Below the pieces are notes generated by a model. That model saw only the letters and a list, made by a program, of their open reading frames with translations, did not search any database and was not told the DNA's origin. Made by a program: the position numbers and the translations under genes. Shown piece by piece: positions 50,944 to 59,940 of a DNA stretch of 64,000 nucleotides. Each line of letters opens with the position of its first letter. Within the stretch, counting starts at the first letter, position 1. The stretch spans positions 248,001 through 312,000 of the forward strand of contig NZ_BAABJQ010000006.1 of NCBI RefSeq assembly GCF_039543385.1. Reading direction: 5' to 3'. Origin of the DNA: Rugosimonospora acidiphila (GTDB taxonomy: Bacteria > Actinomycetota > Actinomycetes > Mycobacteriales > Micromonosporaceae).

Positions 50944-53900
50944 TCAGTGGCCGGCCGCGTCCAGGCGGATCGAGTACGTCCGCTGGGTGAGCCCGTCCTC
51001 GGCGGTCACGATCACCGCCGCGGTGCCCGGCACGGCCGGCGGCGGCACGATGAGCAGCCGGGCGTTGTCCGCGACCTCGGCGCCGATGACCGGGGTATCC
51101 CCGTCCGCCTGCACCGTGTACGCGGTGGTGGACGGGTCGAACCCGGGCACCGGCCGGCCGTCCACGGTCAGCTTGATCAGCGCCGCCGTCGTCTGGTAGG
51201 TCACCGCCTCCCCGATGACGGACAGCTCGGTGATCTGGAAGAAGCCGTTGGTGGCGTCCGGGAACGCGGTGGTCAGCTCCACTCGCAGCTCGGTGGTGCC
51301 GACCGGCGCAAAGGTGAGAGTGGCCACCGTGCCGGCCCAGGTGACCGACAGCGCGTCGACCGGTACCAGGTTGTTGCCGCTGCGGTAGCTCACCGCGACA
51401 GCGCCCGGCAGGGTGTGCCGGGAGTCAACCGTGAAGCTCGCCGTCACGGTGCCGAAGCGCTGCGGGTTGGGCCAGCTCACCGATACCCAGTCGGACGGCC
51501 GGGCGGTGTTGAAGGTCGGCAGCAGCGCGGTGGCGGCCTTGCTGTACGCGTTGGACCAGCCGCCCGAGCCCACCGTGCCGTCCACCATCGCGGCCGGCAG
51601 CGTGTTCACGGCGCCCGAGTAGCTGGCGTCGGCGTGCGGGTGCGCGGGGCTGTTCGGGCCGGCCAGGTTCTGCCCGGCCACCGCGTCGCCGGTGACCCGC
51701 ACGATGGCCCGCGCCGCCAGGCCGCCCGCCGCGGTGCCGGCGACGGTGAACTGACCCGGGCTCGCGTACTGCGACGGCGACACCTGCGCCCAGGCCACCG
51801 GCACCGCGAGGTCGATCCCGTCGGTGTACACCAGGCGCAGGGTGGCCGGCAGGACCGGGGGCGTGCCGGTGCCGACCGCGGTGGAGTAGGTCTCGACGGC
51901 GGCCGGGGCGTACACGGTCACGATCGCCTCGGCGGGCAGCGGGGTGTCGGCCACGCTGCCCTCGATCCGGTAGACGCCGGCCTGGTGGTGCGCCTCCGCC
52001 TGGTCGGACCATTGCACGGTCAGCGCGCGCTGGGTGCCGTCGGCGTACACGGCGTCGACCGTGCCGGGCAGCCGGGGCGTGGAGCCCACCGGGACCCGCT
52101 GGACGACGGGGTCCAGCGCGATGGGCCGGTCGGATGACGAGTCCGCGGCGAACCCGGTCCCGCTGGCGTACACCGTCGCGACGGCCGGCAGCAGGTCGGC
52201 GGCGGTGGCGGTCACCGTGATCTGGCCGGGCTGCCCGGTGCACCGGACGATGGCCAGCGCCCGGCCGCCCCAGGTCTCGCGGGTATCGGTGCCCTGATAC
52301 CGCTCGGCGCTCTCCTGCCGGCCGTTGTCCAGGCCGGCCAGCACCGCGCCGTCGACCCGGAAGCTGACCGGATGCGCCGCACCGGGCACCACCACGCCGT
52401 GCGAGTCCACGATCTCGGCGGTGAGATATACCAGCGACCGGCCGTCCGCCGCCACCACCTTGCGGTCCGGGCTCAGCCGCACCGCGTGTGCCGGGCCGGC
52501 GGTGCGCAGTTCGTCCCGGGCCACCTCGGCGCCGCCGCGCCGGGCCACCGCGGTCAGGGTGCCGGCCGTGAACGGTACGGTCCAGGTCAGGTGCAGCTTG
52601 CCGGCGCTGCCGTTCGGGCTCGTGTAGCTGCCCGGGTACGGGCCGCCGGTGACCGTCTTGTCGTCGTGGGTCGCCTCGGTGGTCTCCAGGTACGCCAGGC
52701 CGTACCCGGTCGTCTTGCGGTCGAAGGTGCGCGTGCCCACGCTCTGCCCGTTGAGGAACAGCTCGACGCTGTCCACATTGGAGTATGCCCAGACCTCCAC
52801 CGGCTCGCCCGGCTCGTGGTCGGTCCAGTCCATCGGCAACAGGTGCACCATCGGATCGGTGGTCCACTGGCTGCGGAACAGGTAATACATGTCCTTCGGG
52901 AAACCGGCGGTGTCGACCGCGCCGAAGAACGAGGCCTTGACCGGGAAGACGGAGTACGGCGTCGGCTCGCCGATGTAGTCCGTGCCCGACCAGAGGAACT
53001 CGCCGGCGAAGAACTCCCGGTCGCGGTCCTTCTTCAGCCCGTACTCGCCGCTCATCGTCCAGGACGCGAGGTTGTTGTCGTACGAGGAGGTGCCCCGCCG
53101 GCCGGGCGTGTAGTTCTCCCCCGTGTTGAGGTGCTCGGGCTCCTGGTACACGCCCCGGGTGGAGGTCTCCGAGGAGGACTCCGACTCGAACAGGAACAGG
53201 TGCGGGTAGCGCGCGTGCAGCGCGTCCACCGACGCCGCCGTGTTGTAGTTCAGGCCCAGCCCGTCCAGCTTGGCCAGCATCTGGTCGGCGGCGGAGCCGA
53301 CCGCGGGCAGTCCGCGGTACTTGTCCGAGCCGATGACCACCGGCCGGGTGGCGTCGATCGCCTTGATGTCGTCGATCAGCCGCTGGCCCATGGCGAGCCC
53401 GGCGGTGGAGGTGGAGTCGGGGATCTCGTTGCCGATGGACCACATGATGACCGCCGGCGAGTTCTTCGCCGCGTTGACCATCTCGGAGATGTCCGCGTCG
53501 CTGTTGGCGTCGAAGAACCGGCCGTAGTCGTAGCGGTTCTTGCCGGTGTGCCAGCAGTCGAACGCCTCGACCATCATCAGGATGCCGAGCCGCTCGCAGG
53601 TCCGCAGCATCTCCGGGGAGGGCGGGTTGTGCGAGGTGCGGAACGCGTTGACGCCCATCGTCTTCATCAGCAGCATCTGCCGGGTCAGCGCGTCGGCGTG
53701 CACCGCCGAGCCCAGCGCGCCCTGGTCGTGGTGCAGGTCGACGCCGTGCAGCTTGAGGTGCTGCCCGTTGAGGAACACCCCGTGGTCGGGATCGATCCGC
53801 ACGTACCGGATGCCGAACGTGGTCAGGTACGTGTCCACGGTGTGCCCGCCCACCGACAGCTCGGTGCGCAGCGTGTAGAGCCGCGGTTGGTCCACGGACC

Positions 53901-54795
53901 ACAGCGCGGGCCGGACCACCGGTACCGTCACCGTGTCGGTGTGCCCGTCCGGCGGCACGGTGACGTCGCTGATCTTCCTGCCCACCTGCCGCCCCTGCGG
54001 GTCCAGCACGGTGGACACCACCAGCACCTGGGCGGCTTGGCCGGAGTCGTTGGCCACCTGGGTGCTGATCCGCACGTCGGCCCGGCCCGATCCGATCGTG
54101 TTCGCCAGGTCCGGCGTGCTGACGAAGGTGCCCCACCGGGCCACGTGCACCGGGTCGGTGACCACCAGCCGGACGTTGCGGTACAGCCCGCTGCCGGAGT
54201 ACCAGCGGCTGCTGGGCAGCTGGTTGCGCACCTGTACGGCTATCACGTTCGGCGTGACCCCGTCGAGGTGCAGCAGGCCGGTCAGGTCGAAGGCGAACCC
54301 CGTGTACCCGTACGCGTGGCTGCCCACCAGGGTGCCGTTGACGTACACGGACGAGTCCATGTACACGCCGTCGAACTCGATCGACAGCCGCTTGCCGGCC
54401 AGGCTGGCGGGCAGCGTGAGGGACTTGCGGTACCAGCCGAGGCCGCCGTGGAAGTAGCCGGTGCCGCCGTTGGTGTCGCTCGCCTGCTCCGGCGCCAGCT
54501 CGATGCTCCAGTCGTGCGGCACGTCCACCAGCCGCCAGCCGGTGTCGTCGTAGCCGGGCGCGGCGGCGTCGGCGTACTGCCCGGTGGGGTCGGTGGCCGC
54601 CGCCGGGTTGGCCAGGACGAACCGCCACGACCGGCCGAGGTCGATGGTGCGGTCGCCCGCGTCGCCCGCCACCTGCTGCGGCCCGGTCGATGCGGTGCCG
54701 GTGGAGGCCAGCGCGGCGGCCGGGTCCAGCACGCCGGCCGCGACGAGCGGCCCGACGGCGCCGGCGATGAGCACGGATCTGCGTTTGAGGGTCAC
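50944..54795 (-). CDS. Tat-exported modular GH2 glycosidase (beta-galactosidase-like)
   Basis: A 1283-residue secreted enzyme. A twin-arginine signal (LKRRSVLIAG) ends near residue 30. Residues ~50-215 form the GH2 jelly roll, 220-335 the Ig-like domain and 340-640 the TIM barrel, with acid/base E457 in IGNE and probable nucleophile E539. DUF4982-like and Ig-like sandwich domains (about 655-880), two Big_4-like repeats (about 895-1035), a discoidin/F5-8C-like domain (about 1050-1200) and a cadherin-like C-terminal sandwich follow. The accessory domains suggest binding to plant or fungal polysaccharide. GTG at 54795 follows GAGGAG. It is divergent from a SARP-type regulator. Confidence 0.88.
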   Translation of the reverse strand: MTLKRRSVLIAGAVGPLVAAGVLDPAAALASTGTASTGPQQVAGDAGDRTIDLGRSWRFVLANPAAATDPTGQYADAAAPGYDDTGWRLVDVPHDWSIELAPEQASDTNGGTGYFHGGLGWYRKSLTLPASLAGKRLSIEFDGVYMDSSVYVNGTLVGSHAYGYTGFAFDLTGLLHLDGVTPNVIAVQVRNQLPSSRWYSGSGLYRNVRLVVTDPVHVARWGTFVSTPDLANTIGSGRADVRISTQVANDSGQAAQVLVVSTVLDPQGRQVGRKISDVTVPPDGHTDTVTVPVVRPALWSVDQPRLYTLRTELSVGGHTVDTYLTTFGIRYVRIDPDHGVFLNGQHLKLHGVDLHHDQGALGSAVHADALTRQMLLMKTMGVNAFRTSHNPPSPEMLRTCERLGILMMVEAFDCWHTGKNRYDYGRFFDANSDADISEMVNAAKNSPAVIMWSIGNEIPDSTSTAGLAMGQRLIDDIKAIDATRPVVIGSDKYRGLPAVGSAADQMLAKLDGLGLNYNTAASVDALHARYPHLFLFESESSSETSTRGVYQEPEHLNTGENYTPGRRGTSSYDNNLASWTMSGEYGLKKDRDREFFAGEFLWSGTDYIGEPTPYSVFPVKASFFGAVDTAGFPKDMYYLFRSQWTTDPMVHLLPMDWTDHEPGEPVEVWAYSNVDSVELFLNGQSVGTRTFDRKTTGYGLAYLETTEATHDDKTVTGGPYPGSYTSPNGSAGKLHLTWTVPFTAGTLTAVARRGGAEVARDELRTAGPAHAVRLSPDRKVVAADGRSLVYLTAEIVDSHGVVVPGAAHPVSFRVDGAVLAGLDNGRQESAERYQGTDTRETWGGRALAIVRCTGQPGQITVTATAADLLPAVATVYASGTGFAADSSSDRPIALDPVVQRVPVGSTPRLPGTVDAVYADGTQRALTVQWSDQAEAHHQAGVYRIEGSVADTPLPAEAIVTVYAPAAVETYSTAVGTGTPPVLPATLRLVYTDGIDLAVPVAWAQVSPSQYASPGQFTVAGTAAGGLAARAIVRVTGDAVAGQNLAGPNSPAHPHADASYSGAVNTLPAAMVDGTVGSGGWSNAYSKAATALLPTFNTARPSDWVSVSWPNPQRFGTVTASFTVDSRHTLPGAVAVSYRSGNNLVPVDALSVTWAGTVATLTFAPVGTTELRVELTTAFPDATNGFFQITELSVIGEAVTYQTTAALIKLTVDGRPVPGFDPSTTAYTVQADGDTPVIGAEVADNARLLIVPPPAVPGTAAVIVTAEDGLTQRTYSIRLDAAGH

Positions 54796-54811
54796 GTCGG
54801 CTCCTCGGGGG

Positions 54812-54860
54812 AATCACGAATATCGGATGCCGTCGATAGTCGACAAATTCAATCACGAAT
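54812..54860. promoter_or_regulatory. Direct repeats and dyad between the GH2 and SARP genes
   Basis: AATCACGAAT occurs at 54812-54821 and 54851-54860 (39 bp apart, same orientation). Between them is a GTCGATAGTCGAC dyad. The 155-bp gap (54796-54950) is AT-richer than its surroundings. These are candidate sites for the SARP or another regulator of the GH2 gene. Confidence 0.4.
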
Positions 54861-54950
54861 CCACATCGATTGTCATCGGTCAGAAACCGGTCTTGTCGGA
54901 CGCCCAGCGCCGACGTGGGCGGCCAGCGGCGCGTGGGCAAGAATCAGACC

Positions 54951-57767
54951 GTGGAGTTTCGGCTGCTCGGCCCGCTGGCGGCGGTACACGACGGTCGGCC
55001 CGTCCAGCTGGGCCGGCGCCGGGAGCGCTGCCTGCTGGGCGTGCTCCTGTTGGAGCCCAACGCCGCGATCACCATCGAGCGGCTGACCGACCTGCTGTGG
55101 GACGGCCAGCCGCCGTCCACCGCCCGGGCCAGCCTGCACACCCACGTGTCGCGGCTGCGCTCCCGGCTGGACCCGGACGGCTCCGGCCTGCTCGGCGTGC
55201 GCCTGATCAGCCGGGACGGCGGATACGCCGTCGAGGTCGACCCCGAGCGGGTGGACGCGCACCGGTTCTCCGCAAGCGTGGCGCGGGCCGGGGCGGCCGG
55301 GCCGACCGGCCGGATCGACCTGCTGCGGGAGGCCCTGGCCCTGTGGCACGGCCCGGTACTGGCCGACGTGGCGACGCCCCTGCTGCGCGAGCGGATCGCG
55401 GCGCGGCTGACCGAGTTGCGGATGTCGGCCATCGAATCGTTGATCGACGCTGAGCTGACCGGCGACCAGGCCCGGGACCTGATCGGCGAGCTGTCCGCGC
55501 TGCGCGCCGAGCACCCGCACCGGGAGCGGCTGGCCGGGCAGCTGATGCTCGCCCTGTACCGGGCCGGTCGCCCGGCCGACGCGCTGCTCGCGTACCAGCA
55601 GCTGCGCGACCGGCTGGCCGAGGACCTCGGGGTGGACCCCGGCCCCGAGGTGTCCGAGCTGCACACCGCGATCCTGCGCCGCGACCCGGCGCTGGCCCAC
55701 CCGCGGGCCACGGCCGCCCTGCCCCGGCAGCTGCCGGCGGCCACCAGGCTGTTCACCGGCCGGGTCGACGAGCTGGTGGCGCTGACCAGGGCGCTCGTCG
55801 ACGGTGACGACCGGAGCGCGCCGATGGTGGTCACCGCCATCGGCGGGGCCGGGAAGACCTGGCTGGCGCTGCGCTGGGCACACCAGCACCTCGACCGGTT
55901 CCCGGACGGTCAGCTGTTCGTGAACCTGCGCGGCTTCGACCCCTCCGGTCAACCGACGGCGCCCGCCACGGCGGTACGCGGTTTCCTCGACGCCCTCGGG
56001 GTGCCGCCGGCCGCGGTACCGGTGGAGTTGGACGCACAGGTCGGCCTGTACCGCAGCCTGCTGGCCACCCGGCGGATGCTGGTCGTGCTGGACAACGCCC
56101 GCGACGCCAGCCAGGTGGTCCCGCTGCTGCCCGGCTCGGCGACCTGCACCGTCATCGTCACCAGCCGCGACCGGCTCACCGGTCTGATCACCGGCCACGG
56201 CGCGGTGCCGCTCGGGCTCGACGTGCTGAACGAGGCGGACTCCCGGGAATTGCTGGGCCGCCGGCTGGGCGAGGAGCGGATGACCGGCGAGCCCGACGCG
56301 GTGACGGCCCTGATCGGCGGCTGTGCCGGCTTGCCGCTGGCGCTCGGCGTCGCCGCGTCCCGGGCCGCGCTCGCCCCGCACCTCCCGCTGGCGAGCATCG
56401 CCGCGGAGCTGCGCGACGCGTCCACCCGGCTCGGCGCGCTCGACGAGGGCGACCCCCAGGCCAGCCTGCGGGCGGTGCTGTCCTGGTCGTACGCCGCGCT
56501 CACCCCGACACAGGCGCACGTGTTCGGGCTGCTGGGCTCGGCGGCCGGCCCGGACATCGGGCTGCCGGCCGCCGCCGCGCTGACCGGCCTGCCCGCCACC
56601 GAGGTGGCCGCGACCCTGCGCGCGCTGGAGCGCCAGTCGCTCGTGCAGCAGTCCGCGCCGGATCGCTGGCGCATGCACGACCTGATCCGCCTGTACGCCG
56701 CCGAGCGGGCCGGCTCCGACCAACCCGGGCAGCAGGACGCGGCGCTGCGCCGGCTGGTCGACTTCTACCTGCACAGCGCGTACGCGGCCGACCGGCTGCT
56801 GGACCCGAGCCGGCCGCCGCCGCCCCTGCCGCTGGCCGATCCGGCGCCCGGCGCCGTGCCCCATCGGCTGCCGGACCGCGCGGCGGCACTGGACTGGCTG
56901 GACCGGGAGCACCCGTGCGTGCGGGCCGCCCAGCGGCTGGCGCTCCAGCAGGGACGGCAGGCGGCGCGCTGGCAGCTGGCCTGGTCGCTGAACACCTTCT
57001 ACGGGTGGCGGGGACACCTGCACGACCTGGTCGACGTGTGGCGCTGCGGGCTGGCCGCCGGCCAGCGGCTGGGCGATCCGGAGGTACAGGCGCTGGCCCA
57101 CCGGTACCTCGGGCGGGCCTGCGTACTGGTGGGCCGGCTCACCGAGGCCGCCGAGCACCTGGACCGTTCCCTGGCGCTGGCGCGACGCTCGGACGACCTG
57201 CCGGGACAGGCCCGGGCGCACTGGACGCTGGCGTGGGCCTGGGAGCGGCGCGGCGACGACGAGCGCGCGCTGGAGCACGCCACCCGCGCACTGCACCTGT
57301 ACCGGGCCTGTGGCGACCCGGTCGGCGAGGGCGGGGCGCTCAACGTGGTGGGCTGGTACGCCGCCCGGCTCGGTCGCTACGGGCCGGCCCGGGTTCACCT
57401 GGAGTCCGCCCTGACCCTGTCCCGCCGCGACGGCAACCGCGGGGGCGAGGCGGACACGCTGGACAGCCTGGGCCTGGTGGCCCACCACACCGGCCAGCAC
57501 GCTCAGGCCGAGCGGTATTACCAGCAGGCCCTGGCGGTCTACCGGGACCTGGGCAACGCCTACGAGGAGGCGGACACCCTGGAGCGGTTGGGCGACACCC
57601 GCTCCGACGCGGGCGAGGCGGACCGGGCCCGGCACGCCTGGCGCCAGGCGCTGCGCCTGTACCAGGGCCAGTGCCGCACCGCCGACGCCGAGCGCGTCCA
57701 GCGGCGCATCGATCGGCTGGACCCGCCCGGCGAGGCGGCGGTCCGGTCGAGGACCGCCGCCGACTGA
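54951..57767 (+). CDS. SARP-type regulator with NB-ARC and TPR domains (AfsR-like)
   Basis: A 938-residue regulator. Residues 1-95 form an OmpR-like winged helix (VEFRLLGPLAAV, ITIERLTDLLWDGQPPSTAR), and about 100-245 a bacterial transcriptional activation domain (EHPHRERLAGQLMLALYRAG, then ADALLAYQQLR). The NB-ARC ATPase (about 270-560) has the P-loop AIGGAGKTWLAL and the LVVLDNARD Walker B. TPR-like helices (about 690-920) follow. AfsR-type proteins integrate signals to activate secondary metabolism. GTG at 54951 gives the conserved start. No biosynthetic cluster is in the window, so it may control the divergent GH2 gene. Confidence 0.9.
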   Translation: MEFRLLGPLAAVHDGRPVQLGRRRERCLLGVLLLEPNAAITIERLTDLLWDGQPPSTARASLHTHVSRLRSRLDPDGSGLLGVRLISRDGGYAVEVDPERVDAHRFSASVARAGAAGPTGRIDLLREALALWHGPVLADVATPLLRERIAARLTELRMSAIESLIDAELTGDQARDLIGELSALRAEHPHRERLAGQLMLALYRAGRPADALLAYQQLRDRLAEDLGVDPGPEVSELHTAILRRDPALAHPRATAALPRQLPAATRLFTGRVDELVALTRALVDGDDRSAPMVVTAIGGAGKTWLALRWAHQHLDRFPDGQLFVNLRGFDPSGQPTAPATAVRGFLDALGVPPAAVPVELDAQVGLYRSLLATRRMLVVLDNARDASQVVPLLPGSATCTVIVTSRDRLTGLITGHGAVPLGLDVLNEADSRELLGRRLGEERMTGEPDAVTALIGGCAGLPLALGVAASRAALAPHLPLASIAAELRDASTRLGALDEGDPQASLRAVLSWSYAALTPTQAHVFGLLGSAAGPDIGLPAAAALTGLPATEVAATLRALERQSLVQQSAPDRWRMHDLIRLYAAERAGSDQPGQQDAALRRLVDFYLHSAYAADRLLDPSRPPPPLPLADPAPGAVPHRLPDRAAALDWLDREHPCVRAAQRLALQQGRQAARWQLAWSLNTFYGWRGHLHDLVDVWRCGLAAGQRLGDPEVQALAHRYLGRACVLVGRLTEAAEHLDRSLALARRSDDLPGQARAHWTLAWAWERRGDDERALEHATRALHLYRACGDPVGEGGALNVVGWYAARLGRYGPARVHLESALTLSRRDGNRGGEADTLDSLGLVAHHTGQHAQAERYYQQALAVYRDLGNAYEEADTLERLGDTRSDAGEADRARHAWRQALRLYQGQCRTADAERVQRRIDRLDPPGEAAVRSRTAAD

Positions 57768-57786
57768 CACCGGTGGTGCGGGCGGG

Positions 57787-58275
57787 TCACGTCAGCGCCC
57801 AGGGGCGGGCGGTGGCACCGAGCCGGTTCCACGCGTTGATGACCGTGATCGCCCAGATCAGCTCGGCCAGCTCCACGTCGGTGAACTCGGCCGCGGCCGC
57901 CTGGTAGACCGCGTCGCCGACCGGGCCGTCGGTCAGCCGGGTGGCCGCCTCCGTCAGGTCGAGGGCCGCGCGCTCGCGGGCGGTGAAGAACGGGGTCTCC
58001 CGCCAGACCGGCAGGGCGAACAGGCGCCGCTCGGTCTCCCCCGCCTTGCGCGCGTCCCGGTTGTGCAGGTCCACGCAGTAGGCGCAGCCGTTGAGCTGCG
58101 AGGCGCGGGCCCGCACCAGCTCCAGCAGTGCCGGCTCCAGAACGGTCTCGCGCGACGCGGCGTCCAGCGCGTTCATGGCCTTGTTGATGTGCGGGGCGAG
58201 TTCGTCCACGGCCAGCCGAGTGGGCGGGACGACAACGGTGGAAGTGCGGTCAGCGGTGATGGTGTCGCTCGTCAT
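57787..58275 (-). CDS. AhpD-like (carboxymuconolactone decarboxylase family) protein
   Basis: A 162-residue helical protein with the AhpD-type redox site NGCAYCVDLHNRDA (CxxC followed by His). AhpD-like enzymes reduce peroxide-handling partners using the Cys pair; they trimerise in the cytoplasm. The full motif suggests it is active. ATG at 58275 is preceded closely by a TAGTCT that may be a -10 box (leaderless). It is divergent from a MocR regulator across 46 bp, the usual arrangement for regulator and target. Confidence 0.85.
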   Translation of the reverse strand: MTSDTITADRTSTVVVPPTRLAVDELAPHINKAMNALDAASRETVLEPALLELVRARASQLNGCAYCVDLHNRDARKAGETERRLFALPVWRETPFFTARERAALDLTEAATRLTDGPVGDAVYQAAAAEFTDVELAELIWAITVINAWNRLGATARPWALT

Positions 58276-58293
58276 GGCACGAGACTAGGGCGG

Positions 58294-58313
58294 CACTGGC
58301 TCACTGCTAAGGT
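58294..58313. promoter_or_regulatory. Overlapping divergent promoters with direct repeats (AhpD/MocR)
   Basis: CACTG at 58294-58298 and 58302-58306 form a direct repeat 8 bp apart, the kind of site MocR proteins bind. TAAGGT at 58308-58313 is 8 bp before the MocR GTG and may be its -10. On the other strand TAGTCT (58282-58287) serves AhpD. Confidence 0.4.
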
Positions 58314-58321
58314 CCATTCCC

Positions 58322-59728
58322 GTGTCAGAAGATTGGGCCACTTTCGGGATCGACCTGCATCTGGACCTGGACGCCGCGACCGGGCGCCGGTCCGGCCTGG
58401 AGCGCGCGCTGCGCGACGCCGTCCGGGACGGCCGGCTCGCGGCGGGCGCGCGGCTGCCCTCCACCCGGGCGCTCGCGGCCGAGCTGGGGCTGTCCCGGGG
58501 CACCGTCAGCGCCGCGTACGACCAGCTGGTCGCCGAGGGGTACCTGACCGCCCGGCGGGGATCGGGTACCGAGGTGGCCGCGCTCACCGGGCAGGCCGGG
58601 GCGCCCACCGCGCCGCGCGGGGCGGTCGCGCCCGCCCGCCACAACCTGCGGCCCGGCAGCCCGGACCCGACGACCTTCCCGGTCACCGCCTGGCTGCGGG
58701 CCAGCCGCCGGGCGCTGCTGGCCGCGCCGGCCGAGGCCTACGGGTACGGCGACCCGCGCGGGCAGCAGGCGCTGCGCACCGTCCTCGCCGACTACCTCGG
58801 GCGCACCCGGGGGGTGCTCACCACGCCGGATCAGCTGGTGGTCACCTCCGGGTACGTGCAGGCGCTCGGCCTGCTGACCCAGGTGCTGCACCACGCCGGC
58901 ACCGAGGCGGTCGCGATGGAGGACCCCGGGCTGGCGGTGCACCGCGAGGTGGTCCGTCGGGCCGGGCCGGCCGTGCTGCCGCTGCCGGTCGACCGGCACG
59001 GCGCCCGCACCGAGCTGCTGTCCACCCGGGACTTAGAGGCCGCCTCGGCGGCGGTGGTCACCCCCGCCCACCAGTACCCGATGGGCGACAGCCTGCACCC
59101 CGACCGCCGCCGAGCCCTGATCCAGTGGGCGCGCTCGCGCGACGGTCTGATCATCGAGGACGACTACGACGGCGAGTTCCGCTACGACCGCCAGCCGGTC
59201 GGCGCGCTGCAGGGCACCGCGCCGGACCACGTGGCCTACATCGGCACCGCGTCCAAGACCCTCGGGCCGGCCGTGCGGCTGGCCTGGCTGTGCCTGCCGG
59301 CGCGCCTGGTCGACCCCGTGGTCGACGCCAAGCTGCACGCCGACCACCACACCGAGTCGCTGGGCCAACTGGCCTTCGCCGACCTGATCGCGAGCCACGC
59401 GTACGACCGGCACCTGCGCGCCTGCCGGCTGCGCTACCGGCGCCGCCGCGACCTGCTGCTGGCCCGGCTGGCCGAGGGGAGATCGGCCGGCTACGCCATC
59501 ACCGGGATCGCGGCCGGGCTGCACGCGCTGATCGGCCTGCCCGCCGGCGGGCCGACCGAGCCCGAGGTGCTGGCCCGCGCCGCCGCGTACGGAGTGGCCG
59601 TGGACGGCCTGGCGAACGAGTTCCACTCCCCCGGCGACCATCGGCCGGGCATCATCGTCGGGTACGGCACGCCGCCGGAGCACGCCTACCCTGCCGCCCT
59701 CGACGCGCTCGCCCGGGTGCTGGGCTGA
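58322..59728 (+). CDS. MocR/PdxR-type GntR-aminotransferase regulator
   Basis: A 468-residue protein. Residues ~20-90 are a GntR winged helix (LPSTRALAAELGLSRGTVSA). After a linker, about 115-468 is a type-I aminotransferase-like domain with the PLP-binding Lys in GTASKTLGPAVRLAW and the Asp region IIEDDYDGEFRYD. MocR proteins sense PLP or amines, with the aminotransferase part serving as ligand pocket. GTG at 58322 lacks a ribosome-binding site and follows a possible -10. The divergent AhpD-like gene is the probable target. Confidence 0.9.
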   Translation: MSEDWATFGIDLHLDLDAATGRRSGLERALRDAVRDGRLAAGARLPSTRALAAELGLSRGTVSAAYDQLVAEGYLTARRGSGTEVAALTGQAGAPTAPRGAVAPARHNLRPGSPDPTTFPVTAWLRASRRALLAAPAEAYGYGDPRGQQALRTVLADYLGRTRGVLTTPDQLVVTSGYVQALGLLTQVLHHAGTEAVAMEDPGLAVHREVVRRAGPAVLPLPVDRHGARTELLSTRDLEAASAAVVTPAHQYPMGDSLHPDRRRALIQWARSRDGLIIEDDYDGEFRYDRQPVGALQGTAPDHVAYIGTASKTLGPAVRLAWLCLPARLVDPVVDAKLHADHHTESLGQLAFADLIASHAYDRHLRACRLRYRRRRDLLLARLAEGRSAGYAITGIAAGLHALIGLPAGGPTEPEVLARAAAYGVAVDGLANEFHSPGDHRPGIIVGYGTPPEHAYPAALDALARVLG

Positions 59729-59816
59729 CGACCCTCCGCGGCACCACGGACTTCGGGGGCACTGCAAAAACGATGCAACGCCGCCGCCGCCGTCGATCGC
59801 GGGCCGCGCACAGACA

Positions 59817-59845
59817 TTGACACTCACGCATGTGGCCGTTAACGT
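59817..59845 (+). promoter_or_regulatory. Strong consensus promoter of the rhamnogalacturonan lyase gene
   Basis: TTGACA (59817-59822), a 17-bp spacer and TAACGT (59840-59845) give an almost ideal housekeeping promoter. The -10 lies in CGTTAACG (59837-59844), a perfect 8-bp palindrome that may bind a regulator. Start of transcription would be near 59852, giving a leader of about 90 bases. Confidence 0.7.
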
Positions 59846-59940
59846 CACAGCGCCGGGAGCCTCTGCAGCAGCACCACGATCTCTGACCGTGTGGGCGGCT
59901 CCGCCGGGCGTGCCGCCGTCCTTGAAAGGATTGGACCGGC

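Noticed and set aside
54873..57770. A leftward open frame of 965 codons opposite the SARP gene
   Set aside because: It mirrors the real gene almost end to end, has shadow-like composition (Gln/Arg/Val/Gly) and no recognisable motifs.
59831..59849. CRP-like site TGTG...CACA at the lyase promoter
   Set aside because: The arms are separated by 11 bases instead of the 8 between TGTG and CACA in CRP sites, so only the smaller CGTTAACG dyad was kept.
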